Positions 33,260 through 42,056 of a DNA stretch of 50,165 bases are shown here, piece by piece. Made by a program: the position numbers and the translations under genes. Location: contig JALHHH010000019.1 of NCBI GenBank assembly GCA_022837485.1, positions 1 to 50,165 of the forward strand, given 5' to 3'. Numbering within the stretch: the first letter of the stretch is position 1; each line of letters starts with the position of its first letter. A model generated the notes under the pieces. That model was not told the DNA's origin, made no database searches, and saw nothing but the letters and a program-made list of their open reading frames with translations. Source of the stretch: Bacteroidales bacterium. GTDB lineage: Bacteria; Bacteroidota; Bacteroidia; Bacteroidales; Lentimicrobiaceae.

Positions 33260-34079
33260 TTATATTTTTCTGCAGTTCAGTCTGTTCGTCGCGTATCAGG
33301 TTCCTGACCACATATACGTACCTCAGACTGTTGAAGTCTGCCGAAAAGCGAAACTGTATGGTGTAAAAGTGATCTCCGGTCTCTACGTTGATACGTTCAA
33401 CGGTTCCAACCATAATACCCTCCGGGAAAATAAGGCTGAATCCGCTGGTTGTGATGGTATCGCCCTCCAGAATCTTAACGTGAGCCGGAATGTCGTGAAG
33501 GGTTCCCGAAGCGGGATTCCCCCCTTGCCACATTATGGTTCCCATTTGGTTTATGCGGTTGATTCGCCCGCTGAGGCGACTGTGCTTGTTCAATACCGAC
33601 ATCACCCAGCTGAAGTTGGATGAAACACTTACTACCGTTCCTACTATACCCTCGGAATTCATCACCGCCATATCACGCTCAATGCCGTGTTTGCGGCCTT
33701 TGTTCAGCATGATGTAGTTGTCCCTGCGGTTGGTGCTGTTGCTGATGACTTTCGCAACCGTGTAGGTATACTGCTGATTGTACGTTGTATCCGTAACCGT
33801 AAGGGTGGTGGTATCCGACGTTATCTGTTCTTCCGTAAGCATACGGTGCAAACGGGCATTCTCTTCCGCCAGTCGTTCGTTTTCCTGCTTAAGGTTGAAA
33901 TAGGAGGTGATGCCCGACCATCCGGATACTACCGTTCCGGTAAAACGGTCCGTGGCATTCCCGAGTACCGAACCCTGGTAAAAGCTTTTGTTCGCTATCA
34001 GAATCAGCGATACCACCTCCAAAACCAGGAAAAGAAAGAAAAAGTTATGTTTCCAGATGAATGCAAGGATGTGTCGCAT
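33249..34079 (-). CDS. mreC: rod shape-determining protein MreC
   Basis: Bitopic protein that links MreB filaments to PBP2, 276 residues. There is one N-terminal helix (FFFLFLVLEVVSLILIANKSFY), a short coiled coil (FNLKQENERLAEENARLHRML) and the periplasmic beta domain. The latter has RDNYIMLNKGRKHGIERDMAVMNSEGIVGTVVSVS, the family's GxxxGI..DM.V....G.VG.V motif. Placed between mreB (39 bases upstream) and mreD (overlapping). The coiled coil mediates dimerisation in homologues. Confidence 0.93.
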   Translation of the reverse strand: MRHILAFIWKHNFFFLFLVLEVVSLILIANKSFYQGSVLGNATDRFTGTVVSGWSGITSYFNLKQENERLAEENARLHRMLTEEQITSDTTTLTVTDTTYNQQYTYTVAKVISNSTNRRDNYIMLNKGRKHGIERDMAVMNSEGIVGTVVSVSSNFSWVMSVLNKHSRLSGRINRINQMGTIMWQGGNPASGTLHDIPAHVKILEGDTITTSGFSLIFPEGIMVGTVERINVETGDHFYTIQFRFSADFNSLRYVYVVRNLIRDEQTELQKNIIDE

Positions 34080-34118
34080 GGTTCCGCTTCAGGCCGGATG
34101 TACCGGGATGAAAATCAA

Positions 34119-35141
34119 TTACTTGATCAGGAAGGTGAACTTATTGAAGTTCTTGAGGGCGATTCCCGTTCCCCTGGCTACCGCCCGCAGCGGATCTTCC
34201 GCCACATGTACCGGCAGCTTGGTCTTCAGGTGAAGCCGCTTGTCGAGCCCCCTCAGCATGGAACCTCCTCCGGCAAGGTAAATACCGGTACGGTAGATAT
34301 CGGCCGAAAGTTCGGGAGGAGTCATTTCCAGAGCGTTGAGTACCGCCGCTTCAATCTTCGAAATGGATTTGTCCAGACAGTGGGCAATCTCTGAATAGTT
34401 TACGTAAATCTCCTTGGGGATACCGGTCAACATATCCCTTCCGTGCACCGGGTAGTCGGGCGGAGGGTTGTCGATCTCGGTCATGGCAGCACCCACATTG
34501 ATCTTGATGGCTTCAGCCGTACGCTCGCCTATGTTGATGTTGTGCTGCTTGCGCATGTATTCCTCAATGTCGTTGTTGAAGTCGTCGCCCGCAATGCGGA
34601 TGGATTTGTTATTAACAATACCACCAAGGGCAATAACGGCAATTTCACTGGTACCGCCGCCTATGTCGATGATCATATTACCGGTGGGCTCCAGTACGTC
34701 AATCCCGATTCCTATGGCAGCCGCCATGGGCTCGTGGATGAGTCGCACCTCCTTGGCTCCGGCCTGCTCGGCAGAGTCTTTTACAGCCCGCTCTTCCACT
34801 TCGGTGATGCCGGAGGGGATACAAATTACCATCTTTAGCGCCGGCGGAAACAGGCTGCGCGAAGGACCCGTCATCTTAATCAACTCCCGTATCATGTATT
34901 CGGCCGACTGAAAATCTGCAATTACCCCGTCGCGCAATGGACGTATGGTCTTAATGTTCTCATGGGTCTTGCCGTGCATCATCATGGCACGCTTTCCTAC
35001 TGCTATGATCTTGCCGCTGTTGCGCTCTATGGCAATAATGGATGGCTCATCCACTACTACCTTGTCGTTGTATATGATGATTGTGTTGGCCGTCCCGAGA
35101 TCCATCGCGATCTCTTTGGTCATGAAGGAGAAGAGTCCCAT
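34119..35141 (-). CDS. mreB: rod shape-determining actin MreB
   Basis: Actin-like filament protein of 340 residues that positions wall synthesis under the inner membrane. Phosphate 1 loop AMDLGTANTIIY, phosphate 2 loop IDIGGGTSEIAVIALGG and the adenosine motif GIYLAGGGSMLRGLDKRL are all present. The N-terminal GLFSFMTKEIAMD includes a short hydrophobic stretch usable for membrane contact. It starts 19 bases after purH, as in other Bacteroidota, and leads the mreBCD genes. Confidence 0.96.
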   Translation of the reverse strand: MGLFSFMTKEIAMDLGTANTIIIYNDKVVVDEPSIIAIERNSGKIIAVGKRAMMMHGKTHENIKTIRPLRDGVIADFQSAEYMIRELIKMTGPSRSLFPPALKMVICIPSGITEVEERAVKDSAEQAGAKEVRLIHEPMAAAIGIGIDVLEPTGNMIIDIGGGTSEIAVIALGGIVNNKSIRIAGDDFNNDIEEYMRKQHNINIGERTAEAIKINVGAAMTEIDNPPPDYPVHGRDMLTGIPKEIYVNYSEIAHCLDKSISKIEAAVLNALEMTPPELSADIYRTGIYLAGGGSMLRGLDKRLHLKTKLPVHVAEDPLRAVARGTGIALKNFNKFTFLIK

Positions 35142-35160
35142 TATCTTGTTTCTTTATTGA

Positions 35161-36687
35161 TCAGTGCTTAAAATGCCTGATGCCGGTAAATACCATACTC
35201 AGGCCGTGCTCGTTGCAGTAATTCACAGTATCCTCATCCCTGACCGATCCCCCGGGCTGTATTACAGCTGCCACCCCGGCTTTGTGCGCCAGCTCAACCG
35301 AATCAGAAAACGGGAAAAAGGCATCGGATGCCATTACCGCCCCTTTCAGGTCGAACCCAAACTCCCCGGCTTTTGCAATCGCCTGCTTCAGGGCATCAAC
35401 CCTCGAGGTCTGACCCGCTCCGCTGCCAAACATCTGCCCGTTCTTTACCAGCACTATAGCGTTCGATTTACTGTGCTTCACCACCGTGTTTGCAAACAGC
35501 AGATCCTCCAGCTCCGCCGTGGAAGGCGCTTTCTTTGTTACCGTCGTAAGCTGTAAATCCCGGCCGGTTTTCAGGTCCTTATCCTGTCGTATCACGCCAT
35601 TCAAAAGGCTTCTATACTGTTTATCCTGAAAATCAAACGTTTTAGCCTGCAAAATTATTCTATTTTTCTTTGTTTGCAGAAGCTCCAGTGCATTTTTTTC
35701 ATAGCCCGGCGCCAGGATAATTTCAAAAAACAGCTTGTTGATTTCTGCAGCCGTCTCTTCATCCACCAGGGTATTGGTGACAAGCACCCCCCCGAATGCC
35801 GACAGCGGATCTCCGGCCAGTGCCGCTTTCCAGGCATCGACCAGCCGGCTGCGCGAAGCAATGCCGCACGCATTGTTGTGTTTTATAATTGCAAACGTGG
35901 TGGCATCAAATTCCCGGATCAGCGCTATCGCAGCATCCAGATCGAGCAGGTTGTTGTACGAAAGCTCTTTCCCGTGCAGCTGGGTGAAAACCTCGCCCAG
36001 ATCGCCGAAAAATTCACCCGACTGATGGGGATTCTCTCCGTAACGCAGACTGCGCTGCGGCCGGTGCGAACTGCGAAACTCACTGTACCCCGACAATCCC
36101 GACATATACCCGAAAATGGCAGAGTCGTAATGCGATGACACGGCAAAGGCATAGGTTGCAAACCGCAGACGATCGGCTTCCGAGGTGGTACACCGGTTTT
36201 CGCTCAGGATCTCCAGCAATTCCGCATAGTGATCCGAAGAGGGCACTATCACCACATCCTTGTAGTTCTTGGCACCAGCACGTATCAGCGAGATGCCGCC
36301 TATGTCGATCTTCTCGGTGATCGCTTCGTGCGATGCTCCCGAGGAAACCGTATCTTCAAACGGATACAGGTCAACGATTACCAGATCGATTGGAGGAATT
36401 TCGTACTGCTTCAGCTCCTCCCGGTCCGATTCAAGGCTTCTGCGCCCGAGAATGCCTCCAAACACCTTGGGATGAAGGGTTTTTACCCTGCCTCCGAGTA
36501 TGGAAGGATACCCCGTGAGCGATTCCACCGCCTGCACCTTCAGTCCAAGCGATTCTATGTAATCCCGGGTGCCGCCGGTTGAATAAAGCTCAACCCCCGA
36601 CTCGCCCAGAAAGCTCAGCAGAGGCCCAAGCCCCTCCTTGTGATATACCGAAACAAGGGCCGACCTTATCTGTTTGCGTTCGTTCAT
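35161..36687 (-). CDS. purH: AICAR transformylase / IMP cyclohydrolase
   Basis: Bifunctional enzyme for the last two steps of purine synthesis, 508 residues from the chosen start. The N-terminal IMP cyclohydrolase domain begins RSALVSVYHKEGL, then GVELYSTGGT, GYPSILGGRVKTLHPKVFGGIL and DLVIVDLYPFE. The transformylase part has RYGENPHQSGEF, LSYNNLLDLDAA, KHNNACGIAS with the catalytic Lys-His, SDAFFPFSDSVELAHKAGVAAVIQPGGSVRD and the end VFTGIRHFKH. The Met at 36687 (MNERKQIRSAL) is used because the 15 codons before it are not conserved. mreB follows after 19 bases. Confidence 0.95.
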   Translation of the reverse strand: MNERKQIRSALVSVYHKEGLGPLLSFLGESGVELYSTGGTRDYIESLGLKVQAVESLTGYPSILGGRVKTLHPKVFGGILGRRSLESDREELKQYEIPPIDLVIVDLYPFEDTVSSGASHEAITEKIDIGGISLIRAGAKNYKDVVIVPSSDHYAELLEILSENRCTTSEADRLRFATYAFAVSSHYDSAIFGYMSGLSGYSEFRSSHRPQRSLRYGENPHQSGEFFGDLGEVFTQLHGKELSYNNLLDLDAAIALIREFDATTFAIIKHNNACGIASRSRLVDAWKAALAGDPLSAFGGVLVTNTLVDEETAAEINKLFFEIILAPGYEKNALELLQTKKNRIILQAKTFDFQDKQYRSLLNGVIRQDKDLKTGRDLQLTTVTKKAPSTAELEDLLFANTVVKHSKSNAIVLVKNGQMFGSGAGQTSRVDALKQAIAKAGEFGFDLKGAVMASDAFFPFSDSVELAHKAGVAAVIQPGGSVRDEDTVNYCNEHGLSMVFTGIRHFKH

Positions 36688-36914
36688 TGTCGTGTTGTAT
36701 GGATGATTCGGATGGTCAGGAAGACTGAACATCCCGAAACAAATTCGTAAATTATTGGAAGATACTCTTTTGCAATTGGATTATCCCTTCATGAGAAGCA
36801 GTGCAAGTTTATTAAAAATCGCAGCTCCGTGCAAGGAAAATTCTACCTTCTGCACATAAATCACAGGCCTCTCTCCCGTAAACAGCGTTTGATGCGCTCT
36901 GCGGTGGTGCCGGA

Positions 36915-37703
36915 CTACAAGCCCAGCGACTGAACCAGAAGTTCGGCGATGTCGTAGTTTTTCACCTCTTCCTGTTTGTCCCTGAATTTAATGCCATCGG
37001 TAAGCATGGTCATGCAGAACGGACAGGCCGTTGCTACGATATCGGCCCCCGTAGCCAGCACTTCCTCCGTACGCTCGGCATTCACCTCCCTGTTTCCCGG
37101 CTCTGCTTCCTTAAACATCTGCGCACCTCCGGCTCCGCAACACAGGGCTTTGCTCCGGGTGCGCGGCATCTCAGTGGTCTTCGAACGGAGTGCGGCAATC
37201 ACCGCCCGGGGCGACTCATACTCCCCGTTGCCCCGGCCAAGATAGCAGGGATCGTGAAAAACAATGGTCTTATCCGAAAATACCGAAGGATCTGCCTTCA
37301 GCCTGCCCTCATCCACCAGCTTTCGCAGAAACTGCGAATGATGTACCACCTCGTAATGCCCGCCCAGGTCGGGATATTCGTTTTTGAAGGTGTTGAAGCA
37401 ATGCGGGCAGCAGGTGATGATTTTCGTGACATTGTATGCCTTCATCGTTTCTATTACCGTAAGAGCCTGCATCTGAAACAGCATCTCGTTACCGGCCCGG
37501 CGGGCAGGATCCCCGGTACAGGTCTCCTCTTTCCCCAGCAGGCCATAACTGACCCCCGCGTGGTGTAATAATTTCACAAAAGCCCTCGTAACCTTTTGAT
37601 AACGTTCATCAAAAGCCCCGGCACACCCCACCCAGAACAAATATTCCGGGCTCTCTCCGCGTGCCGCAAGGTCCGACATTATGGGGATGTTGATCTTATT
37701 CAT
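36915..37703 (-). CDS. HdrD/GlpC-like CCG-domain Fe-S protein
   Basis: A 262-residue soluble protein with two CCG (Cys-rich) domains, as in heterodisulfide reductase HdrB/HdrD, GlpC and LutA. Domain 1 ends in CCPHCFNTFKNEYP, preceded by FWVGCAGAFDER and EETCTGDPARR. Domain 2 has FHDPCYLGRGNG, CCGAGGAQMFKE and ACPFCMTMLTDG. These Cys sets usually bind an unusual [4Fe-4S] cluster. By pairing with the membrane Fe-S protein upstream it should be the catalytic or terminal part of an electron-transfer complex, but the acceptor is unknown. The Met at 37703 is used. An upstream in-frame stretch to 37850 is not conserved. Confidence 0.88.
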   Translation of the reverse strand: MNKINIPIMSDLAARGESPEYLFWVGCAGAFDERYQKVTRAFVKLLHHAGVSYGLLGKEETCTGDPARRAGNEMLFQMQALTVIETMKAYNVTKIITCCPHCFNTFKNEYPDLGGHYEVVHHSQFLRKLVDEGRLKADPSVFSDKTIVFHDPCYLGRGNGEYESPRAVIAALRSKTTEMPRTRSKALCCGAGGAQMFKEAEPGNREVNAERTEEVLATGADIVATACPFCMTMLTDGIKFRDKQEEVKNYDIAELLVQSLGL

Positions 37704-38005
37704 GTGTTTGTGTGTTTGTGTGTTCCGCTGAACTTCGCAGTAATAAATTAAAAATGTTGTCTGAAAATAATATGCTCCCTCATTGTTTCCGGTTCTTCTG
37801 CAATTCAATAGTTTCAGGAACAAATCAAAAAGCCGGTGTTCTAATACCATTTTCTTTCCCCGGCCGGGTCATGGAAGACGTGCCGATTCCGATGCATTTT
37901 CCGGCTGAATCGGGAGTTTTCGGTTCAGGCGGATTTAAACGATTCAGCTTTTTCCACAGCATCCTACCGGTAACCTTTTAAAATCAATCATTTTTACACT
38001 CATAT
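37704..38005. other. spacer between the two HdrDE-like genes
   Basis: These 302 bases hold no convincing gene. Just before the minus-strand start is a small CACACAAA repeat (two copies, 37704-37723 region). There are A-rich runs near 37740-37770 and no clear terminator hairpin. Such a gap is long for two subunits of one complex. Confidence 0.4.
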
Positions 38006-39295
38006 TTACAAATTTTCCGCCCACTTCAAGCGGTCTTCCTGAGGATACTGCCAGGGTGCTCCGTTGTTTTCGATGTTGCTGAACATGGCATTCAGGGCGG
38101 CGGGTGCTGCCGACTCTTCCATGACCAGGTAGCGGCGCATGTCGAGAATCAGGCTTGGGTGGTTGATGCTGATGGGACACTCCTGCGCACAGGCATTGCA
38201 CGTGGTGCAGGCCCACAATTCTTCGGCAGTAACGATGTCGCGCACCAGCGATTTTCCGTCGTCGTAGTTCCGGTCCCTGAGCAGGCCCGGGCCTTTCTCT
38301 TTCATCCTGGCCCTCAGGTCGACAAAGATCTTGCGGGGCGAAAGTTTTTTTCCGGTGATATTGGCCGGACATACCGAAGTGCAGCGTCCGCATTCGGTGC
38401 ATGCAAGCGAATCCAGATAGTTCTTCCAGCTTACATCCTCCGCATCCTTAACCCCGAAACGCAAGGGCGGGGCTTCACCCTCCGGCGCTGCGGCAAAAGC
38501 CGTGGAGGGATCCATCATCATCCGGACCTCCTTCGTTACGCTTTCCATGTTTGGAAGGTATCCCAGCGGCTCCAGGCGGCTGAGAAGTACATTGGGCACA
38601 GATGTAAATACGTGAAAATGCTTCGAATACGGTAAAATATTGGCAAAGGTGAAAATCAGCAGTATGTGCATCCACCACCAGATTTCATGCCATGCATGCA
38701 GCTGGTAAACCGAGGCGGAAAGGCGTTCTCCGATCCTCGTGCTCAGCGGAAAAACCCCCTGGTAATCGTAGGGATGCAGTTGTACATACGCGATATTGAT
38801 GCCTGCCAGAGAAACCATAAGCATGAATATGATCAAAAGGGCTATAACGGCATCCCATTTCGACTTCTTCTGCATCTCGATTCCGCCAAAACGCTTCACG
38901 GCACTGAAAATCCTTCGAACCAGAAAAAACAGAATCGATGCCATGATAACGTAGGCCATCACATCCCCGCTGGCCATCACCAAATCGTAAAACCATCCCG
39001 TAAAGGCCATACTCCGCTCAAGACCCGATACCCCGTCGATCACCATCTCTATGCTCCCAAGAGTGATCACCAGAAAACCCCAGAACACCAGTGCGTGAAT
39101 AAATCCCGTTACCGGGAAACGGAAAATCCGCGATTGCCCGATGGCAACCTTAAGCATTACCTGTATCCGTCTGCCCCAGTCGGAAACCGGAAATGGAGCC
39201 GTTAACCGGAAGAATCCCGCTATCCGACGGATGGTATATGCGAACACGCTGATTGTCAGCAAGAGGACAACGATAAAAACGATCTGTTTTAACAT
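38006..39295 (-). CDS. membrane Fe-S electron-transfer protein (HdrE/HdrC-like)
   Basis: A 429-residue fusion of a NarI/HdrE-type cytochrome b-like membrane domain and a ferredoxin domain. About five helices lie in 1-230, with His residues in GFIHALVFWGF and HAWHEIWWWMHILLIF that may bind haem b. The C-terminal part has two cluster motifs, CTECGRCTSVCPANITGKKLSP and CTTCNACAQECPISINHPSL, for two [4Fe-4S] clusters. It should pass electrons between quinone and the CCG protein encoded next. Similar pairs occur in many Bacteroidota with unproven substrates. A tail WQYPQEDRLKWAENL ends it. Confidence 0.88.
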   Translation of the reverse strand: MLKQIVFIVVLLLTISVFAYTIRRIAGFFRLTAPFPVSDWGRRIQVMLKVAIGQSRIFRFPVTGFIHALVFWGFLVITLGSIEMVIDGVSGLERSMAFTGWFYDLVMASGDVMAYVIMASILFFLVRRIFSAVKRFGGIEMQKKSKWDAVIALLIIFMLMVSLAGINIAYVQLHPYDYQGVFPLSTRIGERLSASVYQLHAWHEIWWWMHILLIFTFANILPYSKHFHVFTSVPNVLLSRLEPLGYLPNMESVTKEVRMMMDPSTAFAAAPEGEAPPLRFGVKDAEDVSWKNYLDSLACTECGRCTSVCPANITGKKLSPRKIFVDLRARMKEKGPGLLRDRNYDDGKSLVRDIVTAEELWACTTCNACAQECPISINHPSLILDMRRYLVMEESAAPAALNAMFSNIENNGAPWQYPQEDRLKWAENL

Positions 39296-39495
39296 AACGA
39301 AGCGGTTTTTTTGCTGAAATGAAGTTGCAAGATAGGCAATACTTATCTAAAAAATGCCATATATGGCACGAATTTCATCTTCGGATAGCCTTATAAATCT
39401 GTGCAAATATCTGATTTCAGGAGCTTTTATGATTTAATTGTGAAAAATTTTGGTTTTATAAAAAATGCTTTACATTTGACCGCAGAAGAAAAGCG

Positions 39496-39576
39496 ATGCT
39501 TAACCATTACCATTACCGGCTTACCGCAAAAACGATTTTCCGGAACATCAAAAACCGGGACGAATACCAGTTTTAA
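39496..39576 (+). CDS. possible tnaA leader peptide
   Basis: ATG at 39496 opens a 26-residue frame (MLNHYHYRLTAK, then a basic stretch) ending TAA at 39574-39576, about ten bases after the predicted transcription start. It contains no Trp, unlike E. coli TnaC, but has His-Tyr-His-Tyr. Its stop overlaps the first of two ATCCGC copies that can pair with GCGGAT. There is no ribosome-binding site or homology to confirm translation. Confidence 0.3.
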   Translation: MLNHYHYRLTAKTIFRNIKNRDEYQF

Positions 39577-39600
39577 TCCGCTTCATCCGCTATAGCGGAT
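39576..39600 (+). promoter_or_regulatory. possible attenuator hairpin before tnaA
   Basis: ATCCGC occurs at 39576-39581 and 39585-39590, and one complement GCGGAT lies at 39595-39600. The second copy makes a perfect stem with a TATA loop, and the first gives a rival stem. A T-rich stretch (TTATTACTTTT) follows. Confidence 0.4.
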
Positions 39601-39649
39601 ACCTTATTACTTTTCATCGATTTCTTTAATAATACAAACCCGTAATTTT

Positions 39650-41026
39650 ATGGAATTACCATTTGCCGAATCATATAAAATAAAAGTGGTGGAGCCTGTC
39701 CGCCGCAGTACCCGCGAAGAGCGCGAAGTCTGGATTAAAGAAGCAAATTACAATCTTTTCAAACTCAGAAGTGAACAGGTGTTTATCGACCTGCTTACCG
39801 ATTCGGGCACCGGTGCCATGAGCGACCGGCAGTGGAGTGAGATGATGCTTGGGGACGAAAGCTATGCCGGAGCCTCTTCCTATTTTAAAATGAAAGATGC
39901 CATCAGCGAAATCCTGGGGTTCGACTATTTCCTGCCCACCCACCAGGGCCGCGCTGCTGAAAATGTGCTCTTCTCGGCACTCATCAAAGCCGGAGATGTC
40001 ATCCCGGGCAACTCGCACTTCGATACCACAAAGGGACACATCGAATTCAGGAAAGCAAAAGCCGTGGACTGCACCATCGGCGAAGCGTTCGACACCACTG
40101 TACTGCATCCCTTCAAGGGCAACATCGACTTAGGCAGGCTCGAGGATGTACTGAAATCCACCCCCAGGGAGAAAATCCCGTGCATAGTGGTTACCGTTAC
40201 CTGTAACTCCTCGGGCGGTCAGCCGGTATCCATGGAAAACATCCGCAACGTTCGCCGCCTGGCCGATAAATACGGCATTATGATGGTTTTCGATTCGGCC
40301 CGTTTTGCCGAGAATGCCTATTTCATCAAAACAAGGGAGGAAGGCTATGCCGGCAAAACCATACGCGAAATCGTCCGCGAGATGTTCAGCTATGCCGACG
40401 CCATGACCATGAGCAGCAAGAAAGACGCCATCGTTAATATGGGCGGATTTATTGCCATGCGCAGCAAAGAGCTGTTCGAAAAAGCCAGCGTGTTCAACAT
40501 TATGTTCGAAGGCTATATTACATACGGAGGAATGTCGGGCCGCGACATGAACGCCCTGGCTCAGGGTCTTCGCGAAGGCACCGAATTCGATTACTTAGAA
40601 ACCCGCATAAGTCAGGTAGCCTACCTGGGTGAACGTTTGCTTCAGTTCGGCGTTCCCGTGCAACAGCCCTTCGGAGGTCATGCTATCTTTGTGGATGCCA
40701 AGCGTTTCCTGCCGCAAATCCCGAAAGAACAGTTTCAGGCACAAACCCTGGCCGTTGAGCTTTATCTCGAATCCGGCGTACGCGGCGTGGAAATCGGAGC
40801 CCTGCTCGCCGACCGCGACCCCGATACCCGCGAAAACCGATACCCCGCACTCGAGCTTCTGAGACTGACCATCCCGAGAAGAGTATATACCAACAACCAT
40901 ATGGATTATGTGGCAACCGCCCTGGGGAATGTGTACGAACGACGCAACAGCATTATTAAAGGACTGAAAATCACCGGTGAAGCTCCAATAATGCGGCACT
41001 TCACGGTCGACCTTGCCAAAGTTTAA
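39650..41026 (+). CDS. tnaA: tryptophanase
   Basis: PLP lyase of 458 residues that splits tryptophan into indole, pyruvate and ammonia. It reads like the Bacteroides enzyme: ELPFAESYKIK.VEP.R.STREERE, LTDSGTGAMSDRQW, PTHQGRAAENVLF, FDSARFAENAYF, and MTMSSKKDA with the PLP lysine at Lys257/258, then YGGMSGRDM. VEIGALLADRDP and RHFTVDL near the end have the tryptophanase form, whereas tyrosine phenol-lyase has MERG and RFFT. No tryptophan permease gene is next to it. Its promoter and long leader suggest regulation. A hairpin terminator follows. Confidence 0.95.
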   Translation: MELPFAESYKIKVVEPVRRSTREEREVWIKEANYNLFKLRSEQVFIDLLTDSGTGAMSDRQWSEMMLGDESYAGASSYFKMKDAISEILGFDYFLPTHQGRAAENVLFSALIKAGDVIPGNSHFDTTKGHIEFRKAKAVDCTIGEAFDTTVLHPFKGNIDLGRLEDVLKSTPREKIPCIVVTVTCNSSGGQPVSMENIRNVRRLADKYGIMMVFDSARFAENAYFIKTREEGYAGKTIREIVREMFSYADAMTMSSKKDAIVNMGGFIAMRSKELFEKASVFNIMFEGYITYGGMSGRDMNALAQGLREGTEFDYLETRISQVAYLGERLLQFGVPVQQPFGGHAIFVDAKRFLPQIPKEQFQAQTLAVELYLESGVRGVEIGALLADRDPDTRENRYPALELLRLTIPRRVYTNNHMDYVATALGNVYERRNSIIKGLKITGEAPIMRHFTVDLAKV

Positions 41027-41055
41027 TACGGAAGGATCCGGTTACCTGAACCGAA

Positions 41056-41088
41056 AACCTTCCTGCCGAATGGCGGGAAGGTTTTTTT
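41056..41088 (+). terminator. tnaA terminator
   Basis: AACCTTCCTGCC pairs with GGCGGGAAGGTT (one G-T pair) around a four-base loop and runs into seven T. A short A run before it may also help end the converging minus-strand gene. Confidence 0.85.
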
Positions 41089-41127
41089 ATTGAGTTCTGA
41101 TTCACTTTGCACCGAAACGATGCCGGT

Positions 41128-42021
41128 TCACGGAAGTTTCAGCACAATGCGTGCCGATTCCCCCTTGCTCAGGCTCACCATCAGCAGGTGAACCTGGCTA
41201 CCGCTGCGTATGGAAGCCTTAACGGTGGTAAGTGAAATGGCTCCCTCATCCTCGGCAAGGATGGTAAAAGTAACCTCCTTCCCTTCCTTTTCCAGGTCGA
41301 AGCGGAAGGATTTCACGCGGTTGGTGATTTCGAGCGCGTCAAGAATGACGGCATTGTTCTTCAGAACCGTAATGCGGTCACCGTCCTGAAAACGGTCATC
41401 TACCAGATCGAGCTGCACCACCGGGGATTCAATCCGGAGTTCGGTAAGGCTTCCGGCTTCCACTTCCACCACATTACGCGTCCATTCCGGTTCTGGAAGC
41501 GGAGCCTCTGCCGGAGGCGGCAGCTTTTCGAGTGCTTTGGCTGCTCTTTTTGCCAGAGCATCGGCATCGTCTTCCATCATCATTACGATGGACCCGGATT
41601 CACAAAGCAACCCGGGATCCCGGGATTTTGAGGTAAACGTACCGTTAAACATCGTACGTCCGTTTTTCTTTTCGAACCTTCCGCTCACCTTCATCAGGCA
41701 GAATTCACTCACCGGAACCTTCGAACGGGTGCTGATAACCACTACTTCTTCAAAATTCAGGCTGCGTGTTTTGGGGTCGTAAGTACCCCGGATACGGGCT
41801 TTGGTCTCCTCGCTTCCGTTGATATCACATACCGAATAGCCGCTGAGGTTGTTGTTTCTGTCGAGTTCATAAACAACGGAATAACTCATAACCTCCGTAT
41901 TCCCGATCACGATGGCGCCCCTTAAACCGGTGGCATGTGCGGATGCCGCGAAAAGCAGAAATAAAAAAAATACTGCCGGCGCATAAGGTCTGCCTCTTTT
42001 TATCGTTACCTTTAATCCCAC
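41128..42021 (-). CDS. secreted protein of unknown function
   Basis: I do not recognise this 297-residue protein. A signal peptide (about 1-30: RGRPYAPAVFFLFLLFAASAHA) predicts export. Residues 32-150 are beta-rich (LRGAIVIGNTEVMSYSVVYELDRNNNLSGYSVCDINGSEETKARIRGTYDPKTRSL) with Cys in VCDING, EFCLMK and GLLCES, and look like a repeated-strand barrel measuring or binding domain. A Pro-rich linker near 170-180 (LPPPAEAPLPEPEW) leads to a second beta domain (VVEVEAGSLTELRIESPVVQLDLVDD) with Ig-like or C-terminal jelly-roll character. It is divergent from the Pmp3-family gene, 35 bases apart. Confidence 0.75.
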   Translation of the reverse strand: MGLKVTIKRGRPYAPAVFFLFLLFAASAHATGLRGAIVIGNTEVMSYSVVYELDRNNNLSGYSVCDINGSEETKARIRGTYDPKTRSLNFEEVVVISTRSKVPVSEFCLMKVSGRFEKKNGRTMFNGTFTSKSRDPGLLCESGSIVMMMEDDADALAKRAAKALEKLPPPAEAPLPEPEWTRNVVEVEAGSLTELRIESPVVQLDLVDDRFQDGDRITVLKNNAVILDALEITNRVKSFRFDLEKEGKEVTFTILAEDEGAISLTTVKASIRSGSQVHLLMVSLSKGESARIVLKLP

Positions 42022-42056
42022 AAAAAACCAATGTCTAATTAATACCAGGTAAAGTT

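Larger units (their letters stand above)
39296..39649 (+). promoter_or_regulatory. tnaA upstream region with promoter and long leader
   Basis: A strong promoter is seen: TTTG (39449-39452), 18 bases, TACATTTG (39471-39478). Transcription near 39485 gives a leader of about 165 bases before tnaA. The leader holds a 26-codon open frame (39496-39576) and a perfect hairpin (39585-39600). Bases 39296-39448 show nothing beyond AT-rich sequence. A 64-codon frame from 39401 begins upstream of the promoter and is not supported. Confidence 0.6.

Noticed and set aside
39401..39595. A 64-codon frame before tnaA
   Set aside because: It starts upstream of the tnaA promoter and overlaps it, with no motif.
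39650..41026. Tyrosine phenol-lyase
   Set aside because: The VEIG and RHFT segments match tryptophanase rather than the MERG and RFFT segments of tyrosine phenol-lyase.
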